A stretch of 64,000 bases of DNA from CAZXEJ01 sp964639895 (GTDB taxonomy: Bacteria; Desulfobacterota_D; UBA1144; Nemesobacterales; JADFKM01), in NCBI GenBank assembly GCA_964639895.1, contig CAZXEJ010000005.1:4436-68435 (forward strand). The letters are read 5' to 3'. Within the stretch, counting starts at the first letter, position 1. The number at the start of each line of letters is the position of its first letter. Position numbers and translations under genes: made by a program. The notes under the pieces were generated by a model. It was not told the origin of the DNA. It made no database searches and saw nothing but the letters and a program-made list of their open reading frames with translations. This document shows positions 1-10,697 of the stretch, one piece after another.

Positions 1-2005
1 CCTCACGGCAGGAACGGGCCTCGTCCTTCGCCCTCTCGACCTCCTGCATCAAACGCTCATAGCGCTCGAGCTCTTCGACTCGACGCTCCAGAGTCTCGTG
101 CAGCTCGGGGTCGTAGGCGATCTCTTCGAGCTCCTGCTTGAGCCGACCCAGCTGGTCGCGGTACTGTGCGCCGTAGGTGCCTTCTTCAAGCGTCTTCTCG
201 AGCGCTACGAGCTCTTCGGCCATGGCATCGAGCTCCCGGCGGGCCCGCTGTCCATCTTCCACCACTTCACGCTTCCTACCCAAGGAGGCCGAAACCTCGT
301 CCATACCGGCCACCTCAAGCTCAAGCTCCTCTATGACCGAGAGCGCCTCCCTTTCCCTCCGCTCCAGCACCCCGAGCCTGCGCCGCAGCTCTTCACGCTC
401 GGCCTCTAGCCCGCGCAACGACGCCTCGAGCTTCTCCACAAGGGCCTCCTTTGCCTCGATGCCGAGCTGCGACTCGCACAGCGGACACCGCGGCTCTTCG
501 AGTTCCTCCTTGAGCAGTTTGATCTTGCCCTCCTCCTCGTCCACGCGCGCCGACAGCTCTTCCATCCTCTCAGCCGCAGCCCTCATCTCGGCACGTACCT
601 CGGCAAGCTCGTCGCGGAGCGCTTCGAGTCTCTTCCTGCAGGCTTCGAGCGATTGGAGACGCGCCGCAAGGGAGTCGAGTTCGCGTGCGGCTTCCTCCCC
701 CCGCGATATACGGCGTCGGGCCTCGTCCATCCTCTCCTTGAGCCCTTCCACCCTCGCCTCCACCTCCCTGCGTGCCGCATCCAGCCTGCTTTCCACCTCG
801 GCCATACGGGCCGCCACCTCGGCCCGACGCCGCCCGCGCCGCTCCATCTCCTCGAGCTCGGCACGGGCCGCCGCCAACCGTTCCCAGCCCCCGCGCACAT
901 CCTGCTCACGTGCGATGCTCTCTTCCAGCTCACCGATCCTTCTCTCAAGTTCGCCGCTCGTACCCTCGAGCCTTGCAAGCATCCCCTCAATACGTTTTCT
1001 CTCCTCGCCGAGCTCGAGTCTCACCTCATGCAGCTCCCTTGCAAGGGCCGTGTACAGCTCGAGCTTCTCGGCCTCCCGGCGCTCTTCGGCGCGGGCGCGG
1101 ACCAGGTCGGCGTAGCCCCCCTCTATATCGGCCGCACTGTCCACCACGGCCCGACACTCCTTGAGCTCACCCTCAATGCGGCGCAGCCGCTCGACGACTT
1201 CTTCCGATTCGGCCTCCACGGTCTCCAACTCCGACTTCGTCTGCTCGTAGCGCCTCTTCTTCTCCCCAAGGGCGGCGATTCGTTCGACCACCTCCCTCAA
1301 TTCTCCCTCCCTGCGCTCCACCTCTCGGCTCCTCTCCTCCAGCTCCCGCCTGCAGCCGGCGATCGAGTCCTCTACATCCTTCCTCCTTCCCACCTCGTCT
1401 TCGAGCACGCCCAACTCCCGGTCGACGGCATCCACCTTCGCCCGGCACACCTGCCACTCGTCCTTGGCCCTCCGCGCCAGGGTCTCGTAGCGGTCAAGGT
1501 TGAGGAACCTTCCCAGTATGGCCTTCCTTTCGGCGGGACTTCGCTTGAGGAACTCGTCGGCCCTGCCCTGGAGGATGAACGACGCGCAGAGGAACGAGTC
1601 GTAGTCCATGCGCAGCAGCTCGCGCTCGATGGTGCTCTGCGCCTTCCTCCCTTCGGCGAGCACGACGAAATCGCCCCGCTCGGCGTCCAGCACCTGGAGC
1701 GACAGCGCCCCAGCGGTACCGCCCCCCTTCTCGCGGGTCACCGTCCTCACCACCCTGTAGACGGTGCCGTCGACGTCGAACTCGTACTCGACGAACGCCT
1801 CCCTGGAGCCGTATCTTATGACGTCGGCGCGGTTGGAGACACGGCACCGACCCCAAAGTGCCCAGACGATGGCGTCGAGAAGCGCAGACTTGCCGTGACC
1901 GTTCTTCCCCGAGAGGCAAGCAAGGCTGAAGCGGGTGAAGTCGAGCGTCGGGGCGCTCTCACCGTAGCTGAGGAAATTGCGGAGGGCGAGTCTTATGGGA
2001 ACCAT
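1..2005 (-). CDS. sbcC: SbcC/Rad50-type DNA-repair ATPase, N-terminal 668 residues (cut by window edge)
   Basis: SMC-like ATPase that works with an SbcD/Mre11 nuclease in processing DNA ends. The reading frame is open from ATG 2005 to the window edge. Residues 1-110 form the first half of the ATPase head (MVPIRLALRNFLSYGE start, Walker A GKNGHGKSALLDAI near residue 35). A long Glu/Arg/Leu-rich coiled coil follows, interrupted by the zinc hook CPLC at residues 507-510 (positions 476-487). The returning coil runs off the left edge, so the C-terminal Walker B half is not in the window. No Shine-Dalgarno site is visible; an in-frame TAG at 2027-2029 limits the start to ATG 2005. Its SbcD partner is not seen here. 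The hook makes this assignment firm. Confidence 0.9.
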   Translation of the reverse strand, partial: MVPIRLALRNFLSYGESAPTLDFTRFSLACLSGKNGHGKSALLDAIVWALWGRCRVSNRADVIRYGSREAFVEYEFDVDGTVYRVVRTVTREKGGGTAGALSLQVLDAERGDFVVLAEGRKAQSTIERELLRMDYDSFLCASFILQGRADEFLKRSPAERKAILGRFLNLDRYETLARRAKDEWQVCRAKVDAVDRELGVLEDEVGRRKDVEDSIAGCRRELEERSREVERREGELREVVERIAALGEKKRRYEQTKSELETVEAESEEVVERLRRIEGELKECRAVVDSAADIEGGYADLVRARAEERREAEKLELYTALARELHEVRLELGEERKRIEGMLARLEGTSGELERRIGELEESIAREQDVRGGWERLAAARAELEEMERRGRRRAEVAARMAEVESRLDAARREVEARVEGLKERMDEARRRISRGEEAARELDSLAARLQSLEACRKRLEALRDELAEVRAEMRAAAERMEELSARVDEEEGKIKLLKEELEEPRCPLCESQLGIEAKEALVEKLEASLRGLEAEREELRRRLGVLERREREALSVIEELELEVAGMDEVSASLGRKREVVEDGQRARRELDAMAEELVALEKTLEEGTYGAQYRDQLGRLKQELEEIAYDPELHETLERRVEELERYERLMQEVERAKDEARSCRE

Positions 2006-2637
2006 GGCGCGGGGTAAGACGTACGACTACTTAAAAGATACTTGAGAGGAGACTTTTTTGCAGCCCCCACTCTGCGGCCGGCACGCCGAGGAGGAGCTGC
2101 GGCACTCACATCACGCACGTTCTGGGGCCAGGCACCCCGGTTTGGGCCGCCCACGCAGAAGAAGCCCTCCCCGTAGACCTGCCGGTAATCGGCACGGGTC
2201 GATTCCGCCCATCCGCCAGCCGTCGGCGCCCCCTTGAGGTCTCCACCGCAGCCGCACGCACACGAGAACACCCCCCGCAACGGTTGTGGGTATGAAGTCC
2301 CTATGCACCAACGGAGCGGTTGCTACCGGTCGATTTCCCGCGACCATGCGAGCCGGGAGCGCCCCTCTCCGTATCAGTCCCTTTGGCCCTTCCGCCCCAA
2401 AGTCCAAACCCGGATGTGGCGGTCCGTGGAGGGGGCGGCCTTCGGGGAAGGTCGGATAACGCTACCGCCTCGTGGCCGGGGTGGTTCGGTGTACCTTCTC
2501 CGGGGGGCCATCTCCAGCCGGGGAGGAAGGGACGGCTCATCCCGTACTTCCAAGGGCGTCTACCGTCTCCCCAGACCCTTTGTGCATACCGCATGTGCAT
2601 TTTGACTATGAATCGCCGCTCAGATAACTTTAATGCG
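2006..2637. other. Divergent spacer between sbcC and the prenyl synthase gene
   Basis: 632 bp without a convincing gene; all open frames lack coding character. An AT-rich patch (2027-2045, TACTTAAAAGATACTT) lies upstream of sbcC, and the promoter of the prenyl synthase gene occupies the right edge. Nothing else recognised. Confidence 0.6.
2602..2630 (+). promoter_or_regulatory. Sigma-70 promoter of the prenyl synthase gene
   Basis: TTGACT (2602-2607), 17-nt spacer, TAACTT (2625-2630). Only 7 nt separate the -10 from ATG 2638, so transcription should start at or just before the start codon (leaderless mRNA). The -35 abuts the alternative upstream ATG at 2608, which argues against that start. 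Confidence 0.55.
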
Positions 2638-3618
2638 ATGGACCTCTCAGAAATTCTCTCCCCCCTGGCCGGGGATCTCGAAGAAGTGGAGAACGAGATA
2701 GAGATCAACATCCGGTCCGAGATCCCCCTCGTATACGAGATCTCCCAATACCTTCTTGACAGCGGCGGCAAGAGGATACGTCCCTGCGTGGTACTGCTTT
2801 CGAGCGGGGCGCTCGGACTCGCGGAGGGACGCGAGCGCATACGGGCGGCTGCGGCGCTGGAGCTCATACACACGGCAAGCCTCCTTCACGACGACGTCGT
2901 CGACGAGGCGGAACTGAGGCGCGGCGTAAGGTCGGCCAACGTCGTCTGGGGCAACCACGCCAGCGTGCTGGTGGGAGATTTTCTCTTGGCCAGGGCCCTC
3001 AACCTGATGAACAGCTGCGGCGACGTGGGTGTGATAGACTCCATCACGCGGGCCGCGGGCAAGCTGGCCGAGGGGCAGGTGCTCGAGGCCATGAGTTCGA
3101 AGAAGCTGCTCGCCAGCACGGAGGAGATGTGCCTCAAGATAATCGAATACAAGACGGCTTCGCTCCTTGAGAGCTGCGGCGAAGTAGGAGCCATCCTGGC
3201 CGATGCGTCGCCCCGCGAGCGTGAAGCCGTCACGGCCTATTCGCGCAATGTCGGATTCGCCTTCCAGATCATCGACGATGCTCTTGACTACGCCGCCGAC
3301 GAGACCGAGTTCGGCAAGCGACTCGGCCAGGACATACGCGAGGGCAAGATGACGCTGCCCCTTCTCTACTCCATGGAACGGGCGACCGAGGAGGAGCGGA
3401 GACGGGTCATGGATATAATGAACAACGGCCAGCTCGACGAGGAGCAGACCCGCGAGGTGCTCGAGATGGTTAGGAACTACGGGGGTACGGAGAGGTGTGC
3501 CGAGGTGGCCGAGCGTTACGTCGAAGCAGCTAAGAGCTCGCTCGAGGCTATAGGGGACAGTCCGTTCAAGGACTCACTGCTCGAGCTCGCGGACTTCATC
3601 GTTCGAAGGACGAGGTAG
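2638..3618 (+). CDS. ispB: Long-chain trans-polyprenyl diphosphate synthase
   Basis: Condenses isopentenyl diphosphate onto an allylic diphosphate to make the C35-C50 chain for quinones or carrier lipids. 326 residues, the usual length. Visible motifs are GGKRIRP (43-49), the first Asp-rich motif LLHDDVVDE (DD at 85-86), and the second, IIDDALDY (DD at 213-214). ATG 2638 is chosen because a promoter ends 7 nt upstream and MDLSEIL matches the family N-terminus. A single-copy gene convergent with rimI. The product chain length cannot be read from the sequence, so the symbol is by family. The UbiA-type gene at 13103 would use a long polyprenyl phosphate, a possible link. Confidence 0.88.
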   Translation: MDLSEILSPLAGDLEEVENEIEINIRSEIPLVYEISQYLLDSGGKRIRPCVVLLSSGALGLAEGRERIRAAAALELIHTASLLHDDVVDEAELRRGVRSANVVWGNHASVLVGDFLLARALNLMNSCGDVGVIDSITRAAGKLAEGQVLEAMSSKKLLASTEEMCLKIIEYKTASLLESCGEVGAILADASPREREAVTAYSRNVGFAFQIIDDALDYAADETEFGKRLGQDIREGKMTLPLLYSMERATEEERRRVMDIMNNGQLDEEQTREVLEMVRNYGGTERCAEVAERYVEAAKSSLEAIGDSPFKDSLLELADFIVRRTR

Positions 3619-3659
3619 CCCATCCCGTCGGAGGTCGAGGGCTTCCGGCTCTCGGCAAC

Positions 3660-4127
3660 CTATTCGAACACCTTTATCATCACTATGGCGTCCTCGCCGT
3701 TGTCCGTGTAATAGTTGTGCCTCACGCCGACGCGCGAGAAGCCCAACCTCTCGTAAAGCCTTTGGGCGGCCTCGTTCGATTCCCTCACCTCCAGCAGCGC
3801 GTGCCTTGCTCCCCTCTCGACGTGGTAGGAGAAACAGTGCTCGAGAAGCGCCCGCCCCAGCCCCATGCGCCTGAACTGCGGATGGACGGCCACGTTGAGG
3901 ATGTGGACCTCGTCATAGACCCTCCAAGTCACTATGTAGCCGCAATGGACGCCGTCGATCTTGGCGACGAAGTTGTGCGAGCGCGCCGACCGCACCTCCA
4001 TCTCGAACACCCCGCGCGGCCACGGCGTGGGAAAGCACTTGCGCTCAATGGACATGACCTCGTCAAGATCGTCGAGCTCCATCTCGGATATCTCTATCCG
4101 TGAAGACAGATCCACTTTGACAGCCAT
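3660..4127 (-). CDS. rimI: Ribosomal-protein-alanine N-acetyltransferase (GNAT)
   Basis: GNAT-fold enzyme predicted to acetylate the N-terminal alanine of ribosomal protein S18. 155 residues, family length. The acetyl-CoA loop RRMGLGRA is at 86-93, and the RimI-typical ending EVRESNEAAQRLYERLGF lies at 113-130. Convergent with ispB, 41 bp apart, with no tsaB/tsaE neighbours here although RimI often travels with them. ATG 4127 has no clear Shine-Dalgarno site. Other GNAT substrates remain possible. Confidence 0.85.
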   Translation of the reverse strand: MAVKVDLSSRIEISEMELDDLDEVMSIERKCFPTPWPRGVFEMEVRSARSHNFVAKIDGVHCGYIVTWRVYDEVHILNVAVHPQFRRMGLGRALLEHCFSYHVERGARHALLEVRESNEAAQRLYERLGFSRVGVRHNYYTDNGEDAIVMIKVFE

Positions 4128-4444
4128 CTCAACCTACCGCCGTCACGGCCTCATCGCGCTCAACGAGCGTCCCAGGAGGAAGGCCCCCCGTACCGCCCGC
4201 TTTCCCCGGCAACGGGTGGCAACGCCTTCCCGCCACCGAGGACGCCCGCCGCGTACTTAAGAATAATAGGTCCAAAAATAAGATTGTACCAGCCGGAAAC
4301 GGCTTCTCACCCCCACCTTAATAAGAATTCACCCCACCGTAGGGGGCTACTGCGGCCGCACCCGACCCGCCTAGGCCAGCGCCCAGCGTGATCGCGGCCT
4401 CAGCGGGCTTGAGTTTACAAGAAAATCAGGGATATTAATTCATT
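4128..4444. other. Spacer between rimI and fbp, with a C/G hairpin and NotI-like palindrome
   Basis: 317 bp, non-coding. Contains CCCC-ACCGTA-GGGG (4332-4345) followed by CTGCGGCCGCACCC (4350-4363). The same two strings recur at 38534-38614. The fbp promoter is at the right end. Confidence 0.6.
4409..4438 (+). promoter_or_regulatory. Promoter of fbp
   Basis: TTGAGT (4409-4414), 18 nt, TATTAA (4433-4438). The start ATG 4445 is 6 nt past the -10, again predicting a leaderless transcript. Confidence 0.45.
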
Positions 4445-5455
4445 ATGCTCATGCAAGGCCCCATCGCTCTTCCCGAATTCATCATACAACGCCAGAAGGA
4501 GTTCTCGGGTTCGACGGGGGCGTTCTCGAGGATACTGCGTGACATCGGGCTTTCGGCCAAGATAATAAACCGCGTAGTCAACAAGGCGGGGCTGATCGAG
4601 ATCCTCGGCTCCACGGACGAAACAAACGTGCACGGCGAAGAAGTACAGAAGCTCGACAAGTTCGCCAACGAAAAGCTGATAGCCGCTTTCTTCGCCGGAG
4701 GCCAGTGTTGCGCCGTCGCATCCGAGGAGAACGAGGACATCGTAACCATCCCCGGCGACGGCCACGGCGACAGGCGTTATGTGGTGGCCATCGACCCTCT
4801 GGACGGCTCCTCGAACATCGACGTCAACGTATCGGTCGGAACCATCTTCTCCATCCTCGCCCGAGAAGAGACCAACCAGCCGTGCAGGGCTGAGGACTTC
4901 CTCCAACCCGGCATCCGGCAGCTCGCTGCAGGATACATCGTCTACGGTTCTTCCACCATGCTGGTCTACACCACGGGACGCGGCGTCAACGGCTTCACGC
5001 TTGACCCCTCGATCGGTGAGTTCATCCTCTCTCACCCCGACATGAAGATCCCCGAGAGCGGCAAGGTCTATTCGGTCAATATGGGCAACTACAACCGCTT
5101 CTCCGAGGGCGTAAGAAGATTCATCGACTACTGCCAGGAGGAGGACAAGGCCACGGGGCGCCCCTACTCGCTCAGATACGTGGGCTCCATGGTGGCCGAC
5201 GTCCACCGTACGCTCATAAGGGGCGGCATATTCATGTATCCCGCCACCCTGAACAGCCCACGCGGCAAGTTGCGCCTGCTCTATGAGGCAAACCCGATGG
5301 CCTTCATCATCGAGCAGGCCGGAGGCATGGCCTCGGACGGAAAGCAGAGGATAATGGAGATCGAGCCCGAAGAGCTTCACCAGCGTGTACCCGTCTTCAT
5401 GGGCTCGAAGGCGCTGGTTGAGAAGGCCGAGGAGCTGATCGGCCGCTACGGTTGA
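4445..5455 (+). CDS. fbp: Fructose-1,6-bisphosphatase, class I
   Basis: Hydrolyses fructose-1,6-bisphosphate to fructose-6-phosphate, the committed step of gluconeogenesis. 336 residues, typical of class I. The metal and substrate region ASEENE (92-97) and the catalytic DPLDGSSNID (117-126) are intact, as is the substrate loop near SPRGKLRLLYEANPMA. Starts at ATG 4445 directly after a -10 box, without a Shine-Dalgarno site. It lies close to fbaB, pgk and gap but on the opposite strand with its own promoter, so the set is clustered but not one operon. Confidence 0.93.
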   Translation: MLMQGPIALPEFIIQRQKEFSGSTGAFSRILRDIGLSAKIINRVVNKAGLIEILGSTDETNVHGEEVQKLDKFANEKLIAAFFAGGQCCAVASEENEDIVTIPGDGHGDRRYVVAIDPLDGSSNIDVNVSVGTIFSILAREETNQPCRAEDFLQPGIRQLAAGYIVYGSSTMLVYTTGRGVNGFTLDPSIGEFILSHPDMKIPESGKVYSVNMGNYNRFSEGVRRFIDYCQEEDKATGRPYSLRYVGSMVADVHRTLIRGGIFMYPATLNSPRGKLRLLYEANPMAFIIEQAGGMASDGKQRIMEIEPEELHQRVPVFMGSKALVEKAEELIGRYG

Positions 5456-6160
5456 CGGCCGGGCCGTGGCGGCTGAAGGCGCGCGCCCCCCACCCGGGGA
5501 GGCGGCGAGTGCCGCATGTCTTGCGAGTCTTCCAATCGAGCGCGCCCCGCGTGAGCATCGGCCAGCGGTACAACACACGCGCCCGGCCCATCCACATCGC
5601 CTCAGCGGCGCACGGCCGGAGCCGCACGAATACGCCGGCCACCTTACCGGATACGGAGTAAACCCTCGCGCCAGAAAAACGCTCCCACGTCCCGATCACA
5701 CGTGGTCTCCCTCTTCCCGCCCATGGAGGGCTCCGCCCGCTCACCGGACTCGACGGCAACGCCTATCCCCGCGACCGTCTCCTTCCCCTCCACCGCAGCC
5801 CCCCTGAACAGCGCGCGGGACGGGACGCATAAGCCGCTCCACCCACTCGGCCGAGAATGGAAGCGGATATTCTCTCCACCCGCGGCAACACGCGTGTCAG
5901 GCCGCAGCATCGCACCGCCCACCGGAAGCGGCGGCATCCCTTGAACGGCGGGACCTGGAACACCCATCCTCTTTGCGGACGCCCATTCCCCTCTGCACGC
6001 CTCGACGCGCTTAGCACTGCATCCGGCAAAAAGAACCCTTTCCCCGCCCGGCGAGGCGGAAGGCGGCTCTACCACTCGATCGAGATGTAAGAACCCGCAC
6101 CCCCAGCCTTGTGGGAGGCGACCACCGCTCACCTCACCCCCCCCTGCTACGAACAGGCCT
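5456..6160. other. Spacer between convergent fbp and fbaB
   Basis: 705 bp with no believable gene and no T-tailed terminator although both genes end here. It is rich in short C-run/G-run pairs, for example around CCCATGGAGGG near 5720. Function unknown. Confidence 0.55.
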
Positions 6161-7213
<1,053 letters not shown>

Positions 7214-7226
7214 CGTAACCCCCTCC

Positions 7227-8441
7227 TTACGCGTTCTTCCTACAGTTGAGAATCGATATGCCGGGGAGTTCCTGCCCGTCCAGAAACACCAGCAGCGCAC
7301 CGCCGCCGGTGGAGATGTGGGTTATCTCGGAGTCCAACACCTCAGCCTTGCGAAGGGCCGCGATCGTGTCGCCGCCCCCCACGACTGTCGTGGCCCCTCT
7401 CCACGTGGCAAGCGCTACGGCCCGGGCTATGTTGATCGTGCCGGCTGCGAAGTCGTCCAGTTCGAACACCCCCATGGGACCGTTCCAGAATATGGTGCCC
7501 TGTCCCTTGATGAGCGATGTATAGTAGGCGACCGTCTTGGGTCCTATGTCGAACCCCCTGAAGCCGGGGGGGATCTTCTCCCCGACGACGATCTTGACGT
7601 CGCTCTTCGACCGATGCAGCCCCTCGGCCACCACGTGGTCCACCGGCAAACAGATCTTGTCGCCGAAGCGCTCCAGCGCCTCTCTGGCCCATTGGACGAC
7701 GTCGTCGTCCTCGGTGACGGAATCTCCGATGGGCACGCCCTTGGCCTTGAGGAAGGTGTAGGCCACGCCCCCTCCGATCAGCACCTTGTCGGCCTTCTCG
7801 AGCAGGCTTCTTACGGCGTTTATCTTGTCCTTTATCTTGACGCCTCCTACTATGACCAGATAGGGGTGTTCGGGGTTCTCCCGGAGCTTGGTCAGCGAGA
7901 CCAGCTCGCGGTGCACGAGAAACCCTGCGAGCCGCTTGTCGAAGAACTTGGCCATCCCGTAGGTAGAGGCGTGTGAGCGGTGGGAGGTGCCGAAGGCGTC
8001 GTTGACGTATATGTCGGCCAGCTTGCCCAGCTCCCTGCAGAAAGCGGGATCGTTGGCCCGTTCCTCCTTGTGGAACCGCAGGTTCTCAAGGAGCAGCACC
8101 TCGCCCTCGTCCATCTCGTCTATGCACCGTTTGACCTCGTCGCAGATCGACTTGCCTACGAACCGCACCCTGGCACCGAGCAGCTCCGACAGCCTGTCGG
8201 CCACCGGCCGCAGCGAAAGCTCCGGCACCACCCGCCCTCCCGGCCTTCCGAGATGGGATCCCAGCACAACCTTCGCGCCGCGCGCTATGAGGTAGTCGAT
8301 CGTCGGTATGGTCCTTCTTATTCTGTAGTCTTCGCTTATCCGGCCGTCCTTGATGGGAACGTTGAAGTCGACCCGCACGAACACACGTTTGCCCCTGTAT
8401 TCGGAGTCAGGCAGGTCGGAGACCACAAGCTTGTCTCTCAT
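7227..8441 (-). CDS. pgk: Phosphoglycerate kinase
   Basis: Transfers phosphate between 1,3-bisphosphoglycerate and ADP in glycolysis/gluconeogenesis. 404 residues. Substrate-binding RVDFNVP (23-29) and HLGRPGG (63-69) sit in the N-domain; the nucleotide-domain motifs WNGPMGVFE and GGGDTIAAL are near the C-terminus. ATG 8441 overlaps the stop of gap by 4 nt (ATGA), indicating translational coupling. The C-terminus ends ISILNCRKNA, slightly extended past the usual end. Confidence 0.95.
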   Translation of the reverse strand: MRDKLVVSDLPDSEYRGKRVFVRVDFNVPIKDGRISEDYRIRRTIPTIDYLIARGAKVVLGSHLGRPGGRVVPELSLRPVADRLSELLGARVRFVGKSICDEVKRCIDEMDEGEVLLLENLRFHKEERANDPAFCRELGKLADIYVNDAFGTSHRSHASTYGMAKFFDKRLAGFLVHRELVSLTKLRENPEHPYLVIVGGVKIKDKINAVRSLLEKADKVLIGGGVAYTFLKAKGVPIGDSVTEDDDVVQWAREALERFGDKICLPVDHVVAEGLHRSKSDVKIVVGEKIPPGFRGFDIGPKTVAYYTSLIKGQGTIFWNGPMGVFELDDFAAGTINIARAVALATWRGATTVVGGGDTIAALRKAEVLDSEITHISTGGGALLVFLDGQELPGISILNCRKNA

Positions 8442-9445
8442 AGTCTTGCTCCCACGTACTCGACGAAATCGACGAGCCTAGAAGAGTAGCCGTACTCGTT
8501 GTCGTACCAGGCGAGGACCTTGACCAGGGTGCCGTCCACGACGGAGGTGAGGGAGGCGTCGAATATGGCCGAATGGGGATCGCCCACGAAGTCGCAGGAG
8601 ACAAGCGGCTCATCGACGTAACGCAGGTAGCGAGCGAGCCCTCCGGCGGCGGCCCGTTCGAAGGCGGCGTTCACCTCTTCGGCCGACGTGGGCGTAGCAA
8701 CCTCGCAGGAGAAGTCGACGAGTGAGACGTCGGGCGTCGGGACGCGTACGGCGACGGCACTCAGCTTGCCCTTGAGCTCCGGGAAGACCAGTTCGATGGC
8801 GCGGGCGGCCCCGGTCGAGGTGGGGATCATCGACAGGGCGGCGGCCCGGGCGCGGCGCAGGTCGTTGTGGGGGGCGTCGAGCAGACGCTGGTCGCTGGTG
8901 TACGAGTGGACGGTCGACATGTGGCCCCTGCTGACGATAAAGGCGTCGTGGAGCACCTTGACCAGGATGGCGAAGCAGTTGGTCGTACACGAGGCGGTCG
9001 AGAGGACGTGGTGGGATTCGGGGTCATAGTCGGACTCGTTTATACCCATCACGGTGGTGAAATCTATCTCTCCCTTGGCCGGGGCGCTTATCACCACCTT
9101 GGCCACCGTACCGCCGAGATGGCGGGAGGCCTGATCCCGCGTGCGGAACCGCCCGCTCGCCTCGACCACCACCTGAGCACCGGTCTCGCTCCACGGAATG
9201 TCGCCCGGATCACGCTCCTGGAACACCTTGACGGCTCTTTCTCCGACGACTATGTGGCCATCCCTTGCCTCCACGCGGCCCGGGTAGGGGCCGAACACGG
9301 AGTCGTACTTGAACAGATGTGCCAGCACATCCGCCTCGGCGACGTCGTTCACCGCCACAACCTCCACTCCTTGGCGCCGCTCACAAATGCGGAGTACGTT
9401 TCTTCCTATTCTGCCGAACCCGTTGATACCGACCTTGACGGACAT
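8438..9445 (-). CDS. gap: Glyceraldehyde-3-phosphate dehydrogenase (phosphorylating)
   Basis: Oxidises glyceraldehyde-3-phosphate to 1,3-bisphosphoglycerate, or the reverse. 335 residues. Rossmann motif GINGFGRIGR (6-15), then AVND with Asp34, which favours NAD over NADP. The catalytic cysteine is in STASCTTNC (Cys153), and the ending WYDNEYGYSSR is canonical. ATG 9445 starts the conserved MSVKVGINGFG. First gene of the gap-pgk-fbaB operon; a promoter lies 45-74 nt upstream. The usual S-T-G-V-F after the Rossmann fold reads EASGRF here, a minor variant. Confidence 0.94.
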   Translation of the reverse strand: MSVKVGINGFGRIGRNVLRICERRQGVEVVAVNDVAEADVLAHLFKYDSVFGPYPGRVEARDGHIVVGERAVKVFQERDPGDIPWSETGAQVVVEASGRFRTRDQASRHLGGTVAKVVISAPAKGEIDFTTVMGINESDYDPESHHVLSTASCTTNCFAILVKVLHDAFIVSRGHMSTVHSYTSDQRLLDAPHNDLRRARAAALSMIPTSTGAARAIELVFPELKGKLSAVAVRVPTPDVSLVDFSCEVATPTSAEEVNAAFERAAAGGLARYLRYVDEPLVSCDFVGDPHSAIFDASLTSVVDGTLVKVLAWYDNEYGYSSRLVDFVEYVGARL

Positions 9446-9489
9446 GGAAAACCCCCTGACAGTGGTCGCCCCTTGGCGTGGAGAGTACA

Positions 9490-9518
9490 AGTCTACCCAA
9501 GAAGGCATGCTAAATCAA
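9490..9518 (-). promoter_or_regulatory. Promoter of the gap-pgk-fbaB operon
   Basis: On the minus strand TTGATT (9513-9518), 17-nt spacer, TAGACT (9490-9495). It predicts a leader of about 38 nt ending in a G-rich site (AGGGGG) before ATG 9445. Confidence 0.45.
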
Positions 9519-9580
9519 GTATCCGCCGCACATAATGCACCATAACCATTGGTTTTTTGGTATCCTACCATTCCACCGTG

Positions 9581-9609
9581 TTGCAACCGCAGATGATCGC
9601 AGATATTGT
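9581..9609 (+). promoter_or_regulatory. Promoter of argC
   Basis: TTGCAA (9581-9586), 17 nt, TATTGT (9604-9609), with ATG 9621 only 11 nt downstream, so the leader would be about 4 nt. Confidence 0.4.
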
Positions 9610-9620
9610 TAGAATCTGGG

Positions 9621-10661
9621 ATGGAAAATACCAAAGTGGCCGTCTTCGGAGCCACAGGTTACACCGGGAGCGAGCTCCTGCGCATTCTGCTCCGCCACCC
9701 TCACGCAGAGGTGGTCCATGTGACGGCGCACTCAAACGTGGGCAAGGTGCTCGCGGACGTGTTGCCCCACATGCGCGGCCGCCTCGATCTGACGCTCATG
9801 CCTGCCGATGCCGAATCGGTGCCGGACGACGTGGGGCTCGCCTTCCTCGCGCTGCCGCACGGCTCGTCGGCCCCGGTGGCCAGGGAACTGCTAGAGAAGG
9901 GCATACGCGTCGTCGACCTGGGTGCGGACTTCAGGCTGAGCCGCGAACTGTACGAGCAATGGTACGTACCCCATCCCTGCCCCGAGCTTCTGGGTGAAGC
10001 GGTCTACGGGCTGAGCGAGCTGTTCAAGCCCTCCATACGAAGGGCGCGGCTGGTTGCCAACCCGGGATGCTACCCCACATCGGCCGTACTCGCCTTGGCG
10101 CCCCTCGTCGCAAACGGGATCCTCGCCGACGGCAACGTTGTCGTAGACTCGAAGTCGGGCGTCTCGGGCGCGGGTAGGACGCAGTCGCTAGCCTACCATT
10201 TCTGCGAGGTGAACGAGGGGGTAAGGGCCTACAAAGTGGGCGAGCACCGCCACACACCCGAGATCGCTTACGCCCTCAAGAGCCGCTTCGGCCGGTGTGT
10301 GGCGGTCGAGTTCACCCCGCATCTCATCCCCATGACGCGCGGCATTCTCTCGACCGTGTACGTGGGGCTTACCGAGAGTCTTGGGACCGAAGAGTTGCTC
10401 GCGCTGTACGTGGAGTTTTACGACGGCGAACCCTTCGTACGCATACATCCGCCGGGAATCTACCCCTCGACGGCGGGCGTGAAGGGGTCGAACTACGCCG
10501 ACATCGGTCTCCGCGCCGACCCCCGCACGCGCCGCGCCGTCGTGGTGTGCGCCATCGACAACCTGGTAAAAGGCGCCTCGGGCCAGGCCGTACAGAACAT
10601 GAACTTGATGCTCGACCTAGATGAGACGACCGCCCTGGACGATGCGCCCCTCTTCCCTTAG
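9621..10661 (+). CDS. argC: N-acetyl-gamma-glutamyl-phosphate reductase
   Basis: NADPH-dependent third step of arginine biosynthesis, reducing N-acetylglutamyl-phosphate to the semialdehyde. 346 residues. The nucleotide motif VFGATGYTGSELL is at 8-20 and the catalytic cysteine in VANPGCYPTSA (Cys150). GVSGAGR and the ending LVKGASGQAVQNMNLM are family signatures. ATG 9621 gives the normal N-terminus and lies just past a -10 box with no Shine-Dalgarno site. No other arg genes are in the window. Confidence 0.94.
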   Translation: MENTKVAVFGATGYTGSELLRILLRHPHAEVVHVTAHSNVGKVLADVLPHMRGRLDLTLMPADAESVPDDVGLAFLALPHGSSAPVARELLEKGIRVVDLGADFRLSRELYEQWYVPHPCPELLGEAVYGLSELFKPSIRRARLVANPGCYPTSAVLALAPLVANGILADGNVVVDSKSGVSGAGRTQSLAYHFCEVNEGVRAYKVGEHRHTPEIAYALKSRFGRCVAVEFTPHLIPMTRGILSTVYVGLTESLGTEELLALYVEFYDGEPFVRIHPPGIYPSTAGVKGSNYADIGLRADPRTRRAVVVCAIDNLVKGASGQAVQNMNLMLDLDETTALDDAPLFP

Positions 10662-10697
10662 CCGCGACTCTTCCCGCCGCGTGAGCGGCCCCTTTCC

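Noticed and set aside
653..2017. Long plus-strand frame across the sbcC region
   Set aside because: Antisense to the SbcC frame, which has Walker A and the zinc hook; the plus frame has no motif and is an effect of high GC.
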